Below, piece after piece: positions 25,384-35,183 of a stretch of DNA of 64,000 bases. Source of the DNA: Micavibrio sp. UBA6139. GTDB lineage: Bacteria; Pseudomonadota; Alphaproteobacteria; Micavibrionales; Micavibrionaceae. The stretch lies in the NCBI GenBank assembly GCA_002423285.1, contig DIVF01000024.1, positions 10,768 to 74,767 on the forward strand, given 5' to 3'. The stretch's first letter is position 1. The number at the start of each line of letters is the position of its first letter. Under the pieces are notes generated by a model. The model was not told the DNA's origin. It saw only the letters and a list, made by a program, of their open reading frames with translations, and made no database searches. The position numbers were made by a program, and so were the translations under genes.

Positions 25384-28091
25384 TGGGATTGGGCCAGATG
25401 GCATTTTTGCATCCATGGATTTTGGCAGGGCTTTTGGTTCTGCCCGTCCTGTGGTTTTTGCTGCGCGTCTTCCCGCCTGTGCCGCGCATGGTGCATTTAT
25501 CATCCGCATGGTTATTGGACGGTCTGATCCCCGAACAACAAACCACCAGCAAAACACCGTGGTGGATTTTATTACTGCGCACCATCATGGCCGCGCTTAT
25601 TTTGCTGGCGCTGGCACAGCCCGTCATCAACCCGGCGGAGAGTTTGAATATTCGCGGCAGCCTGCGCCTTGTCATCGATAATGGCTGGGCCGCCGCCCAG
25701 ACATGGGGCATTCAAACCGAAGCCGCCCGTCAAACACTCGACCGCGCCGCGCGTGACAATACATCGGTCTATATCATGGCGACCGCCGCCGAAGCTGGAA
25801 AGACCGAACCGCAGCAGCACGGCCCAATGACCGCCGCCCAAGCGCAATCGATCCTGCGGGGTTTAAAACCACAACCCTGGCCTGCTGATTACCAGGCGGC
25901 GCAAACAACCATCGAAAAAAACCGCGCCCGTGACAGTTTGCACACCGTATGGATTTCCCATGGCATCGATGAAGGCAAAGGTGCCGACCTCGCCAAAACC
26001 TTCCAGCAGCAAGGCAGCCTGACCTATATGGAACCGCAAGCGGGTGAACGCGCCCTTCTCATCCAGCCACGCCTGCATGCGGGGCAGGATTTAAGCGTGG
26101 CGATCAATGCGTCTAAGGGTTTCCCCGATGCGCTGCCCGTGACCGTTGAGGCGCTCAGCACCGACGGCCGCGTTCTGGACCGTCAAGCGGTAACATTAAA
26201 GACCGGCAAGACACCGATGGATGTCACCTTTGCCCTGCCAGAATCATTACGCGGCCAAATTGGGCAATTCCGCCTTGTCGGACGCAATGGCGCGGGCGGG
26301 GTTTTGTTGATGGATGATCTCTTTAACCGCCGCACCATTGGCCTTGTCGCGTCACGTGATGAAAATAAATCGGCGCCGTTGATTGAGGCCGGATATTACA
26401 TCACCCGTGCGCTTGAACCCTATGCCGATATTCATCAAGGGCCGATTGATGAATTGCTGACCCGTAAAGACCTCTCCGCGATTATCATGCCGGATATTGG
26501 GGCCTTGCCGGTTGAGACATTACAAAAATTAGAAGGCTGGGTTAAAAAGGGCGGGCTGCTGTTGCGCCTTTCTGGTCCCAATATGAGTCAGGGCGAAACA
26601 TTCCTGACCCCCGTCCCGTTGCGCAAAGGCGAACGCGCAATGAACGGCAACCTGACATGGGACAAGCCGCAAAAGCTGGCCCCCTTCCCATCGACCAGCC
26701 CGCTTTACGGTTTGGAAATTCCAGAAGATCTGGAGGTACAGCAACAGCTCCTCGCCGAGCCCGTTGCAGACATGGAAAAGAAAACATGGGCGGCATTGCA
26801 GGATGGCACACCACTTATTACAGCCGCCCCGCTTGATCGTGGCTTGATTGTACTGATCCACACCACCGCCACACCGCAATGGTCGAATTTGGCCTTGTCT
26901 GGTTTGTATGTACAAATTTTACAGCGCGTCATTTCACTGGCCGGGGTCAGCAATCCAACCGCCGTGGCTGATGGAACGCTCCACCCGTTACAAATTCTGG
27001 ACGGCATGGGCGGCATCACCGCACCGGGCAGCAGCGCCCAACCGATTGACGCCAACCAGTTTGAAAAACAAATGCCTGATTCATCACACCCGCCCGGCAT
27101 CTATGGCCGCAGCGGCCTGCGCAAAGCCTTTAACATTGGCGACCGCATTAAATATGTCGTCCCCATGCCGGATTTGCCCAGTGGCGTCACACGCAGTGGT
27201 TTTTCAGGCACCGCAGAAACAAATTTGATGCCGTGGTTGCTGGCGGCGGCGTTTGTCCTATTCCTTGTTGATTGGTTTATCATGTTGGTTTTGCAAGGGT
27301 TCAGTACAGGCCGTTTCCGTTTTGCACTGCGCGGCTTTAATGCCTGTGTGGTCCTTTTGGCACTGGGGCTTTCAAGCCCGGCCTCGGCGCAGGACAATAA
27401 TGCCGTCACATCGGATATGATCAAACAAGCCTCCGCCATTCATCTGGCCTATGCGAAATCAGGGTCACCACAAGTGGATGCCGTGGCCCAGCGCGGGCTG
27501 GAAGCGCTGGCTAAGGTTCTGGCCGAACGCACCTCCGTCGAACCGCAGGGCGTCGTCGCCATTGATGCCGAAACAGATGATATGTCATTCTTCCCGGTCA
27601 TTTACTGGCCCGTCGCCCCGAACCAGAACGCCATGTCTGCAACAGCCCTGAAAAACGTGCAGTATTATCTGGATCATGGCGGGGTTGTTTTGTTTGATAC
27701 CCGTGATCATGCCATGGACAGTGTCACGCAAAACAGCATGGCGCTGCGCGGCCTGACCAGCGGCCTTGATGTCCCGCCGCTGTCAAAAATTTCCAAGGAA
27801 CACGTTCTATCACGCTCCTTTTATCTGATGAACACCTTCCCCGGTCGATACAACAATGCTGATCTGTGGGTTGAGGAACAAAGCGCCAGTGGCCGCGACG
27901 GCGTATCATCTGTGATTGTCGGCGGCAATGACTGGGCCAGCGCATGGGCGGGGATTGCGCCCGCAGAAGGATCGCGGGATCAGGAAATGGCCTATCGTTT
28001 CGGGGTGAATTTGATGATGTATGCCCTGACCGGAAATTATAAGGCCGATCAGGTTCATATTCCTTATATCCTTGAACGGCTGGGGCAATAA
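25380..28091 (+). CDS. BatA-type membrane protein fused to a DUF4159 domain
   Basis: 903 residues. N-terminus (1-80) is the BatA region: FLHPWILAGLLVLPVLWFLL, the LIPEQQTTSKTPWWILLLRTIMAALILLALAQPV pair of membrane helices. A long periplasmic or cytoplasmic beta-rich part follows. Helices near residues 620-640 and 650-665 come next, the second ending GLSSPASAQD like a signal-peptide cleavage site. The final 230 residues are DUF4159 (FFPVIYWPV, LKNVQYYLDHGGVVLFDTRDH, LSRSFYLMNTFPGRY). Third gene of the MoxR operon. Exact role unknown; family context suggests maintenance of the cell envelope. Confidence 0.85.
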   Translation: MMGLGQMAFLHPWILAGLLVLPVLWFLLRVFPPVPRMVHLSSAWLLDGLIPEQQTTSKTPWWILLLRTIMAALILLALAQPVINPAESLNIRGSLRLVIDNGWAAAQTWGIQTEAARQTLDRAARDNTSVYIMATAAEAGKTEPQQHGPMTAAQAQSILRGLKPQPWPADYQAAQTTIEKNRARDSLHTVWISHGIDEGKGADLAKTFQQQGSLTYMEPQAGERALLIQPRLHAGQDLSVAINASKGFPDALPVTVEALSTDGRVLDRQAVTLKTGKTPMDVTFALPESLRGQIGQFRLVGRNGAGGVLLMDDLFNRRTIGLVASRDENKSAPLIEAGYYITRALEPYADIHQGPIDELLTRKDLSAIIMPDIGALPVETLQKLEGWVKKGGLLLRLSGPNMSQGETFLTPVPLRKGERAMNGNLTWDKPQKLAPFPSTSPLYGLEIPEDLEVQQQLLAEPVADMEKKTWAALQDGTPLITAAPLDRGLIVLIHTTATPQWSNLALSGLYVQILQRVISLAGVSNPTAVADGTLHPLQILDGMGGITAPGSSAQPIDANQFEKQMPDSSHPPGIYGRSGLRKAFNIGDRIKYVVPMPDLPSGVTRSGFSGTAETNLMPWLLAAAFVLFLVDWFIMLVLQGFSTGRFRFALRGFNACVVLLALGLSSPASAQDNNAVTSDMIKQASAIHLAYAKSGSPQVDAVAQRGLEALAKVLAERTSVEPQGVVAIDAETDDMSFFPVIYWPVAPNQNAMSATALKNVQYYLDHGGVVLFDTRDHAMDSVTQNSMALRGLTSGLDVPPLSKISKEHVLSRSFYLMNTFPGRYNNADLWVEEQSASGRDGVSSVIVGGNDWASAWAGIAPAEGSRDQEMAYRFGVNLMMYALTGNYKADQVHIPYILERLGQ

Positions 28092-28093
28092 TT

Positions 28094-30208
28094 ATGATGA
28101 ACAGCGCCGCCCTTTCCATTCACTTTGCGCCCCTGCTGCCCACACCGTTCAGCCTTGTGCTGGCCGGGGGTGCGTTGCTGTTTATCGTGGCATCAGCCTT
28201 TATCTTCCGCAAAGGTTTGATCGGGCGGACACTGGTCACGGCGGCCTTTATGGTGGTGTTGTTTAACCCGTCCATTCTGGAAGAAGACCGCGAAGCTGTC
28301 CCCGATACCGCAATCATCGTCGTCGATAAATCCGCCAGTCAGGATTTCGGAGAACGCACTGAGCGTACCGAAGAAACACTGGATACCATCACCCGCCAGC
28401 TATCCTCCCAAGATGATCTCATTGTCCGGGTGGTTGAAGCCACAGGGAAAAGCGATACACGCCTGTTCACCGCGCTTGATCAAGCCTATTCCGATATTCC
28501 GGTGCAACGCCGCGCCGGGGCCATTCTGATTACCGATGGTCAGGTGCATGATGTACCCGATGATGTTGAAAAACAAAAAGCCTATGGCCCTGTTCATGCC
28601 CTGCTGACGGGGGAGAAACACGAAACCGACCGTCAAATGCTGGTCATCGAAGCACCGTCCTATGGAATCGTTGGCCAGACCATTGATGTGCGTTACCGCG
28701 TGGTCGATAGCGGCGAAGCAGATGCCAATGCGATGGCAACAATCGTCATTCGTGCCAATGACCAAAAACCGACCATGGATCTGGTCCCGGTCAATGTCGA
28801 ACAAACCATCACCCTGACCATTGACCATGCCGGGCAGAATATTTTTGAAATTGAAGCCTCCCCGGCGGATGGCGAGATCACCACTGTAAACAACCGTGTG
28901 CCGTTACTGGTCAACGGTGTGCGTGACCGTTTGAAGGTTCTGCTGGTCTCCGGCCAGCCCCATCCGGGAGAACGGACATGGCGCGATCTTTTGACATCGG
29001 ACCCCGGTGTTGATCTGGTCCATTTCACCATTTTGCGCGAACCGCAAAAGGTTGATGTCACCCCGCAAAATGAACTCTCCCTGATCGCCTTTCCGTTCCG
29101 GGAACTCTTTGAAGTCAAACTCTATGATTTTGACCTGATTATTTTCGACCGTTACGGGTTGAACCGCATTCTGCCCAATTATTATTTCGCCAACATCGCC
29201 AGCTATATTCAAAAGGGCGGCGCGTTGTTAGAAGCGAGCGGACCATCCTTCGCCGGTGAAGATTCCATTTATACAACGGCACTGAAAGATATTCTCCCCG
29301 CCTATCCAACCGGATCGGTGATTGAATCCGCCTTCACCCCCGCCATCACTGAACTGGGCAATAACCACCCGGTGACGCAAGGCCTGGCTTGGAATGCGGA
29401 TCAGACCGCCGCCAATAAAGACACCCCCGGCTGGGGCCCGTGGTTGCGCCAGATTGGCGTGCAACCAAAACATGGTGATGTCGTGATGTCGGGGGTCAAT
29501 GGCCAGCCCTTGCTGATTTTAGACCGTGTTGGTGAGGGGCGCGTGGCGCAACTGGCCAGCGACCAGATCTGGTTATGGTCACGCGGGTTCAAGGGCGGCG
29601 GACCACAGGCGGAACTGCTGCGCCGTCTGGCCCACTGGTTGATGAAAGAACCGGAACTGGAAGAAAACGCACTGGATATAATCTCTGAAGGCGACTCCTT
29701 ACTGATCCGCCGCCGCAATCTGCATAATGTCAGCGCGGATATCACCTTGAACGCCCCCGATGGCACGACCAAGGCGGTTACTTTGAAGGAAGGACAAGGC
29801 GGCTGGCTGGAAGCCCATATACCCGCCCCGCTGCACGGTGTTTACAGCGTAACCGATGGAACACAAAAACGCTTTGCCGTGGTCGGTGAGATTAACCCGC
29901 TGGAATGGCGCTCGGTTGTCACCACAGCGGATCATCTAAAGCCCATCACCGCAACCTCGGGCGGCAGTACGCATTGGGTGGCCGAAGAAGGCATTCCCGA
30001 TGCACGCCGCATGAATGCCAGTAACCGCAATTTCGGCGGGTATGGATGGTTGGGGCTGCGCGATAACAACGCCTTTACCGTTACAGGCGTGCGCGATATT
30101 CCGTTCCTGCCGTCATGGGTTAGCGCATTGTTGTTGCTGGTGGCCGCTGTCGCTGCGTGGTGGTTTGAAGGACGTTCGGGGATGGAGCGTCGCCGCCGCG
30201 CCCGTTAA
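28094..30208 (+). CDS. Membrane protein with vWA-like and glutamine-amidotransferase-like parts
   Basis: 704 residues. Two N-terminal helices (about 20-58), then a vWA-like segment TAIIVVDKSASQ whose DxSxS (Asp78, Ser80, Ser82) is the metal-site motif. A second region from about residue 275 (KVLLVSGQPHPGERTWRDLL, LIIFDRYG, IQKGGALLEASGPSFAG) resembles the class I glutamine-amidotransferase-like fold common in Bat-type proteins. A C-terminal helix is PSWVSALLLLVAAVAAWWF. Starts 2 nt after the DUF4159 gene; last of the MoxR operon. Confidence 0.82.
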   Translation: MMNSAALSIHFAPLLPTPFSLVLAGGALLFIVASAFIFRKGLIGRTLVTAAFMVVLFNPSILEEDREAVPDTAIIVVDKSASQDFGERTERTEETLDTITRQLSSQDDLIVRVVEATGKSDTRLFTALDQAYSDIPVQRRAGAILITDGQVHDVPDDVEKQKAYGPVHALLTGEKHETDRQMLVIEAPSYGIVGQTIDVRYRVVDSGEADANAMATIVIRANDQKPTMDLVPVNVEQTITLTIDHAGQNIFEIEASPADGEITTVNNRVPLLVNGVRDRLKVLLVSGQPHPGERTWRDLLTSDPGVDLVHFTILREPQKVDVTPQNELSLIAFPFRELFEVKLYDFDLIIFDRYGLNRILPNYYFANIASYIQKGGALLEASGPSFAGEDSIYTTALKDILPAYPTGSVIESAFTPAITELGNNHPVTQGLAWNADQTAANKDTPGWGPWLRQIGVQPKHGDVVMSGVNGQPLLILDRVGEGRVAQLASDQIWLWSRGFKGGGPQAELLRRLAHWLMKEPELEENALDIISEGDSLLIRRRNLHNVSADITLNAPDGTTKAVTLKEGQGGWLEAHIPAPLHGVYSVTDGTQKRFAVVGEINPLEWRSVVTTADHLKPITATSGGSTHWVAEEGIPDARRMNASNRNFGGYGWLGLRDNNAFTVTGVRDIPFLPSWVSALLLLVAAVAAWWFEGRSGMERRRRAR

Positions 30209-30810
30209 TCAATCGAGCGGATCAGTTCAACCAGTCGTTTGAAATCAACCGGCTTTTGTAAGACGGCGCGAATGGATGGTGTCCGCTCATGCAACGCTTG
30301 CAAATCATACTCCCCGCGCCCGGACATTAAAATGACCGGCAGGCCCGGAAAATCTGTTTCAATCATCAACGCCAGATCAGACCCGTTCATGCCCGGCATG
30401 GCGTGATCAGCAATAACCAGACCAAATTCCCCCGGCTTTTCACGCAGTATTTGAATGGCGGCCAGCCCGTCAGAACAACTTTGTGCCGGAATGCTCATGC
30501 GTTCCAACATGATCATCATCATTTCACGGACATCTTTTTGATCCTCAACGACCAGAACAGGCCCCTCCACGAGTGCTTTATTCCCGGTGGGTTGCGCTTT
30601 TTCCGGGGCATCTGATAACAGGCTGGCTACAATCGCTTGTGCTTCTGTGCCGCCCCGATGAATGGATTGTGCAAATTTGTGCTGGGCGCTGCCCAGAAGC
30701 AAATCCTCCTGCAAAAAATCGGCATAGCCGACGATAGAGGCCAGCAGATTATTCAGATCATGAACAGCATCGCGTAATTTTTTATCATCGCGTGTTTCAT
30801 CTGCGGCCAT
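30205..30810 (-). CDS. HisKA-like plus receiver-domain protein lacking an ATPase domain
   Basis: 201 residues. The first 60 contain LRDAVHDLNNLLASIVGYADFL, an H-box as found in histidine kinase dimerisation domains, but no ATP-binding domain follows. The second half is a receiver domain: VLVVEDQKDVREMM, phospho-acceptor Asp in LVIADHAMPGMNG, the conserved Ser in ILMSGRGE, and Lys in VLQKPVD. It may work as a phosphotransfer module or response regulator. It starts 4 nt past the stop of the NarL-type regulator. Its 3' end overlaps the 3' end of the convergent bat-type gene by 4 nt. Confidence 0.82.
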   Translation of the reverse strand: MAADETRDDKKLRDAVHDLNNLLASIVGYADFLQEDLLLGSAQHKFAQSIHRGGTEAQAIVASLLSDAPEKAQPTGNKALVEGPVLVVEDQKDVREMMMIMLERMSIPAQSCSDGLAAIQILREKPGEFGLVIADHAMPGMNGSDLALMIETDFPGLPVILMSGRGEYDLQALHERTPSIRAVLQKPVDFKRLVELIRSID

Positions 30811-30814
30811 GGTT

Positions 30815-31477
30815 TCACGCCAACCCGTATTGCTGCGCCAAGAGGGCCGCTTGCGTTCTGTTCTTGGCCCCCAGTTTCCGGCAAACACCGCGCACATGCA
30901 GCTTCACCGTGACCACTTGCAGATCAAGAGCCGTTGCAATTTCCTTGTTTGATACGCCGCGCAATAAATATCCCAGAACTTCTTTTTCCCGGGGGGTCAA
31001 ATTGATATCGGTGCGGGTCGCACCATTGGTGACCACACCGGCCCCCTGACGGGCGTCGGCAAAATGCGACGGCATCACGGCATTGGTGTTGTAATCCATG
31101 GGTAAGAATTTTTCACCCTGCAGAACCTTTTGAATGGCCTGCATCATGTTTTTACCTGAAAGGGTTTTGGGGAAATAGCCACTGGCACCCAATGCCATTG
31201 CATCTTGTACATCGCTGCGTTCGGCCACCCCGGATAACAGGACCACCGGAACATCAGGATATGTGCTTTTTAATTTTTCCAAACCCTGCAATCCATTCAT
31301 GCCGGGCATACGCAAATCAAGCATCACCAGATCAACGGCGGAATCAAGCGCCATTGCTTCCATGACGCCATGGAAATCGCGGGTGAGAATCATGCGGGCT
31401 TCGGGGTGAGAGCGTTCAATATAATGGGTCAAAGCATCCCGGAATAATGCGTGATCATCCGCCAGAATTATTTTCAT
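30815..31477 (-). CDS. NarL/FixJ-family response regulator
   Basis: 220 residues. Receiver domain 1-118 (IILADDHALFRDAL; phospho-acceptor Asp in LVMLDLRMPGMNG; VVLLSGVAE; YFPKTLSG), then a LuxR-type helix-turn-helix (LTPREKEVLGYLLRG, SNKEIATALDL, TVKLHVRGVCRKL). Probable transcription factor; the cognate kinase is not in the window. The pair with the downstream HisKA-REC gene may form a phosphorelay. Confidence 0.93.
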   Translation of the reverse strand: MKIILADDHALFRDALTHYIERSHPEARMILTRDFHGVMEAMALDSAVDLVMLDLRMPGMNGLQGLEKLKSTYPDVPVVLLSGVAERSDVQDAMALGASGYFPKTLSGKNMMQAIQKVLQGEKFLPMDYNTNAVMPSHFADARQGAGVVTNGATRTDINLTPREKEVLGYLLRGVSNKEIATALDLQVVTVKLHVRGVCRKLGAKNRTQAALLAQQYGLA

Positions 31478-31606
31478 GAAAATCTCCTGGTTTTGTCACA
31501 CGCAAAAACCCTGCCACACGACACCTGACCCGTAACACCATGAATATCCATTGTTTAATGGTAACAGGGTTTTAGGCCATTATCAAAATGGATCGCACAT
31601 TGCGCC

Positions 31607-33625
31607 CTAAGGTGCGGGTTTCAGCGGGTTTCGCTTATCATAGTTGGTGTGGATCGGGCTTGGTGTCGCCTGCAAGGCTTTAAATTTGTTACGATATATA
31701 TAAACGCCTTCTAATACACGCTGCACATAGTTGCGGGTTTCAGCAACCGGGATCAGCTCTATCCAATCGATCATATCAACCTCACCCTTGGTGGGATCAC
31801 CAATCTCTCTCAACCACTGATTTACGCGGCCTGGGCCAGCGTTATAAGCGGCAATTGCCAAGGGATAGGAATTATCAAAACGCGACAACATCGCCTTGAT
31901 ATAATAATTCCCCAATTGGATGTTGTGTTCAGGGCGCGAGACCAACCAATCAAGCTGGTGCGGGACCCCAAGTTTTCCGGCTGTTTCCTTCGCCGTGGCT
32001 GGCATCAATTGCATCAAACCACGCGCCCCGGCGGGGCTTTGTGCCGCCGTATCAAAGGCACTTTCCTGACGGATAATCGCGTGGACCAACGCCCACTCAC
32101 CGTTCACGTTTTTCATCCGCGACAATAAAGTCGGGAATGCGTATTCGATCATGGTGATGCCCTTTGTCTGGGCCTTCTTCGCGATGACGACGGAATCATT
32201 TGGACGTTGCTGCTTATCTGACATTTCGGCCGCCAGATAAAACTGCTCCAATGTCGTGGCACGGTCTGCGTAGGCACGCAGGAACGCATCGGCTTCATTA
32301 TTCAAGCCGGCCTTGAACATGACACGGGCGGCTTGGATTTTTACATCCTTTTCAAATGCCGCGCGTGTTTTTGCTGGCAAAGGCGGCATGGTGGTAATCG
32401 GGTCTGCGGCCCGGCCCAAACGGCCCAAGGCCATCTGGCCATAGAAGGTCGCGGGATAAGACGCCGCGGTTTCGTACCATTTTATGGCGATATCCTGATA
32501 TTTCAAATCTTCGCTGGCCCGTCCCGCCCAATAGGCCGCGCGGCCGCGTGTAATCGGCATAGTGCTGTTCTTATACAAGGTTTCGAAATGCTCAAACGCC
32601 TTGAAAGGCTCCTTGTTGAAGCGCAGCGCCAACCAACCTGCCAGAAATTCCGCCTGTGCCAAGGGCTCGCCCTGTGTCAGGCCATGTTTGCTGACCAGCA
32701 TATAAGCGCTTTGATATTGTTTCCGTTCAATCAGGCGACGCGCCAGAATGTTACGCTCCCGCCACCAAATTTCTGGATTGGCAATCAGGTTTGATGCAGG
32801 CGCATTATGGAGGATTTCCATCGCCTCAAAATCCAGATTCTTTTTACGGCGCCAAATCAGCCGTTCCAGTTGCAAGCCGGGATCATTTTTCAAATGCGGC
32901 GGAACCTTGGCAATGAAGGCATTCACACCAACATCACCCGCCGCCAGAGAAATACGGGCTTCGGCCAGTTCGGGATACCCTTGACCCAGAATACGCGCAA
33001 TGGCACGGGCATTGCTGGTTTGGCCCTTATATAATGTCGTATTGAAACGGCGTTTATGAACTTCTTTATCGATCAGCTTGCCATAGCTGCGCAGGATTTT
33101 ATCCTGCTGGTCATTGGTCAGCGTGGCATCACCCCACCAGCCATTCAAAACAATGCCAATTTCCTTGGTGTTGCCTTGCGATTTCAACGCGCCCAGATAA
33201 CGGTCCATACCATCGGCCGTCATCGGTGAATGTTTGCGGAACCAGTCAATGATGGATTGCGCCGAAGTGTCATCACGAATTGATTTTTCAGCCGCCAAAC
33301 GGAGCGTTCCCTGCTTTGGCCAATCAGGAACCTGATCGATGAAGGTTGTAATCCGGCTGAAGATAAACGGGCCCTTGCTGTTGGTATAATACATCCAGTA
33401 ATGAATGCGCGCAGCCAGCGGGTCTTTGGTGGCGGCGATCTGCGCCTCGGCATAAGACCAGCGGTCTTGTTTGGCGGCTTGCAAGGCGCGGACGGTGGCG
33501 GCACGGTCAGCATCCCCCATGCCGATGTCTTGTGCCTGCGCTGCGGTGCAACCAATGGCAAGGAAGAATGCCGCACACAACGCGCCGCGCTTGAACGCGC
33601 CGCGCAGAAGGTCTAATGTCCGCAT
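31607..33625 (-). CDS. slt: Soluble lytic murein transglycosylase
   Basis: Periplasmic enzyme that cleaves the MurNAc-GlcNAc bond of peptidoglycan with anhydro product. 672 residues: signal peptide (1-31, ...CTAAQAQD), a long helical superhelix (U and L domain, about 35-480), then the GH23 catalytic domain with the glutamate in AIIRQESAFDTAAQSPAGAR, GLMQLMPATA and AAYNAGPGRV. The start at 33625 gives a proper signal peptide. The longer frame up to 34015 runs over dapA, which begins 25 nt away on the other strand. Confidence 0.94.
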   Translation of the reverse strand: MRTLDLLRGAFKRGALCAAFFLAIGCTAAQAQDIGMGDADRAATVRALQAAKQDRWSYAEAQIAATKDPLAARIHYWMYYTNSKGPFIFSRITTFIDQVPDWPKQGTLRLAAEKSIRDDTSAQSIIDWFRKHSPMTADGMDRYLGALKSQGNTKEIGIVLNGWWGDATLTNDQQDKILRSYGKLIDKEVHKRRFNTTLYKGQTSNARAIARILGQGYPELAEARISLAAGDVGVNAFIAKVPPHLKNDPGLQLERLIWRRKKNLDFEAMEILHNAPASNLIANPEIWWRERNILARRLIERKQYQSAYMLVSKHGLTQGEPLAQAEFLAGWLALRFNKEPFKAFEHFETLYKNSTMPITRGRAAYWAGRASEDLKYQDIAIKWYETAASYPATFYGQMALGRLGRAADPITTMPPLPAKTRAAFEKDVKIQAARVMFKAGLNNEADAFLRAYADRATTLEQFYLAAEMSDKQQRPNDSVVIAKKAQTKGITMIEYAFPTLLSRMKNVNGEWALVHAIIRQESAFDTAAQSPAGARGLMQLMPATAKETAGKLGVPHQLDWLVSRPEHNIQLGNYYIKAMLSRFDNSYPLAIAAYNAGPGRVNQWLREIGDPTKGEVDMIDWIELIPVAETRNYVQRVLEGVYIYRNKFKALQATPSPIHTNYDKRNPLKPAP

Positions 33626-33649
33626 CTGGCTACCTGACTGGAGAAAAAA

Positions 33650-34558
33650 ATGTTTCGTGGATCGATCCCTGCTCTCATTACCCCGTTCAAAGATGGCAAC
33701 GTTGACTGGGCCGCCTTCGACAGCTTTGTCGAATGGCAGATTGACCAAGGCAGCCACGGCGTTGTCGCCTGTGGGACGACTGGTGAGTCGCCGACTTTGA
33801 GTGTTGATGAGCATGGTCGCATTGTTCAACGCTGCGTTGATCTGGTCAAGGGCAGAATCCCGGTAATTGCCGGAACGGGCACGAATTCCACAGCTTCCAC
33901 CATTGAATCGACCCTGCACGCCCAGAAATCCGGGGTTGATGCGGTTTTGATCGTCACACCTTATTATAACAAGCCAACGCAAGAAGGCCTGTATGCCCAT
34001 TACCGCGCCATTCATGACGCGACCGATATTCCAATTATCATCTATAATATTCCACCGCGCTGCATCATTGATATGTCGGTCGACACCATGTCGCGTCTGG
34101 CGGAATTGCCGCGCATTGTCGGGGTCAAAGATGCAACAGCCGATTTAAACCGTCCGCAATTACTCCGCAACCGCGTTGGTTCTGATTTCTGTCAGCTATC
34201 GGGGGAAGATGGAACGGCACTGGCCTTCCTCGCCTCGGGTGGTCATGGTTGTATTTCCGTGGCAGCCAACGTCACGCCATCTCTGTGCGCCCAGATGCAA
34301 GATGCCTGGTATAAGGGCGATATTGCGACGGCAGAATCTTTGCGCGACCGTATGACCCCGCTGAACAAGGCCTTGTTCTTTGAAACCAACCCGGCCCCGG
34401 TGAAATATGGCTGTTCCGTCCTTGGCCTGTGCCGGGATGAAGTTCGCCTGCCAATGCTACCCGCCACCCCGGCCGCCCGCGCCGCCATGGACCAAGCCAT
34501 GGAATTTGCAGGGATTACCAAGGAATCGGCCACCAAAAAAACACGCGCCGCCGGTTAA
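33650..34558 (+). CDS. dapA: 4-Hydroxy-tetrahydrodipicolinate synthase
   Basis: Condenses pyruvate with aspartate semialdehyde in lysine and diaminopimelate synthesis. 302-residue TIM barrel: GTTGESPTL (phosphate/substrate loop, 42-50), Tyr in IIYNIPPR (about 132), and the Schiff-base lysine Lys160 in RIVGVKDATAD. Monocistronic or co-transcribed with smpB, which begins 41 nt downstream. This dapA-smpB pairing is common in Alphaproteobacteria. Confidence 0.97.
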   Translation: MFRGSIPALITPFKDGNVDWAAFDSFVEWQIDQGSHGVVACGTTGESPTLSVDEHGRIVQRCVDLVKGRIPVIAGTGTNSTASTIESTLHAQKSGVDAVLIVTPYYNKPTQEGLYAHYRAIHDATDIPIIIYNIPPRCIIDMSVDTMSRLAELPRIVGVKDATADLNRPQLLRNRVGSDFCQLSGEDGTALAFLASGGHGCISVAANVTPSLCAQMQDAWYKGDIATAESLRDRMTPLNKALFFETNPAPVKYGCSVLGLCRDEVRLPMLPATPAARAAMDQAMEFAGITKESATKKTRAAG

Positions 34559-34599
34559 TTTTTCACTTCTTCGCCACAGTCTTGTGGTAAAACACTGTC

Positions 34600-35094
34600 A
34601 TGGCGAAGAAAAAAGACACAAAGAAAACCCTGATTTCGGTCAACCAGACCGTGGCGGATAACCGCCGGGCCCGCTTTGACTATTTTCTGGAAGACCGTTT
34701 TGACGCCGGCATTGTCCTGACCGGGACCGAAGTTAAATCGTTGCGTCTTGGCCTGTGCAGCATCAATGAATCTTACGCTGTCGATCGCGGCGGCGAAATC
34801 TGGCTGGTGAATTCGCATATCGCGGAATACAATCAAGCTGGTGCGCACCTGCAGCATGCCCCAAAGCGTGAGCGTAAATTGCTGCTGAAGAAAAAAGAAA
34901 CAAATCGCCTGATCGGTGCGGTGACGCGCGAAGGGTACACCATTGTCCCGGTGCGCCTGTATTTCAACGCCAAAGGTTTAGCGAAACTTGAAATCGCGCT
35001 GGCCAAGGGCAAAAAAGATTACGACAAACGCGAAACTGAAAAACAGCGCGATTGGGGTCGTGAAAAACAGCGTATCATCCGTAAAGGTGAGTAA
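34600..35094 (+). CDS. smpB: SsrA-binding protein
   Basis: tmRNA-binding OB-fold protein needed for trans-translation. 164 residues: ISVNQTVADNRRARFDYFLEDRFDAGIVLTG (in part), EVKSLR, YNQAGAHLQHAPKRERKLLL near the RNA-binding face, and the conserved basic tail (KGKKDYDKRETEKQRDW). The tmRNA gene itself is not visible downstream in the window. Confidence 0.97.
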   Translation: MAKKKDTKKTLISVNQTVADNRRARFDYFLEDRFDAGIVLTGTEVKSLRLGLCSINESYAVDRGGEIWLVNSHIAEYNQAGAHLQHAPKRERKLLLKKKETNRLIGAVTREGYTIVPVRLYFNAKGLAKLEIALAKGKKDYDKRETEKQRDWGREKQRIIRKGE

Positions 35095-35183
35095 GTAGCC
35101 CCATCACGGCTATTTCGTATTTCAGGGCCGATGTGGTATTTTCTGTTTTTAATGCTGCGCTTTGAAACCATGGATATTTCATT

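Noticed and set aside
31503..31574. Long AAAACCCTG...CAGGGTTTT pairing upstream of the NarL-type gene
   Set aside because: Arms are 9 bases and more than 50 bases apart with weak inner pairing; too uncertain to list as a feature.
33626..34015. Upstream extension of the lytic transglycosylase
   Set aside because: It overlaps dapA and lacks a signal peptide; the ATG at 33625 gives a proper one.
35095..35183. tmRNA gene next to smpB
   Set aside because: No tRNA-like acceptor arms or tag ORF visible in the gap.
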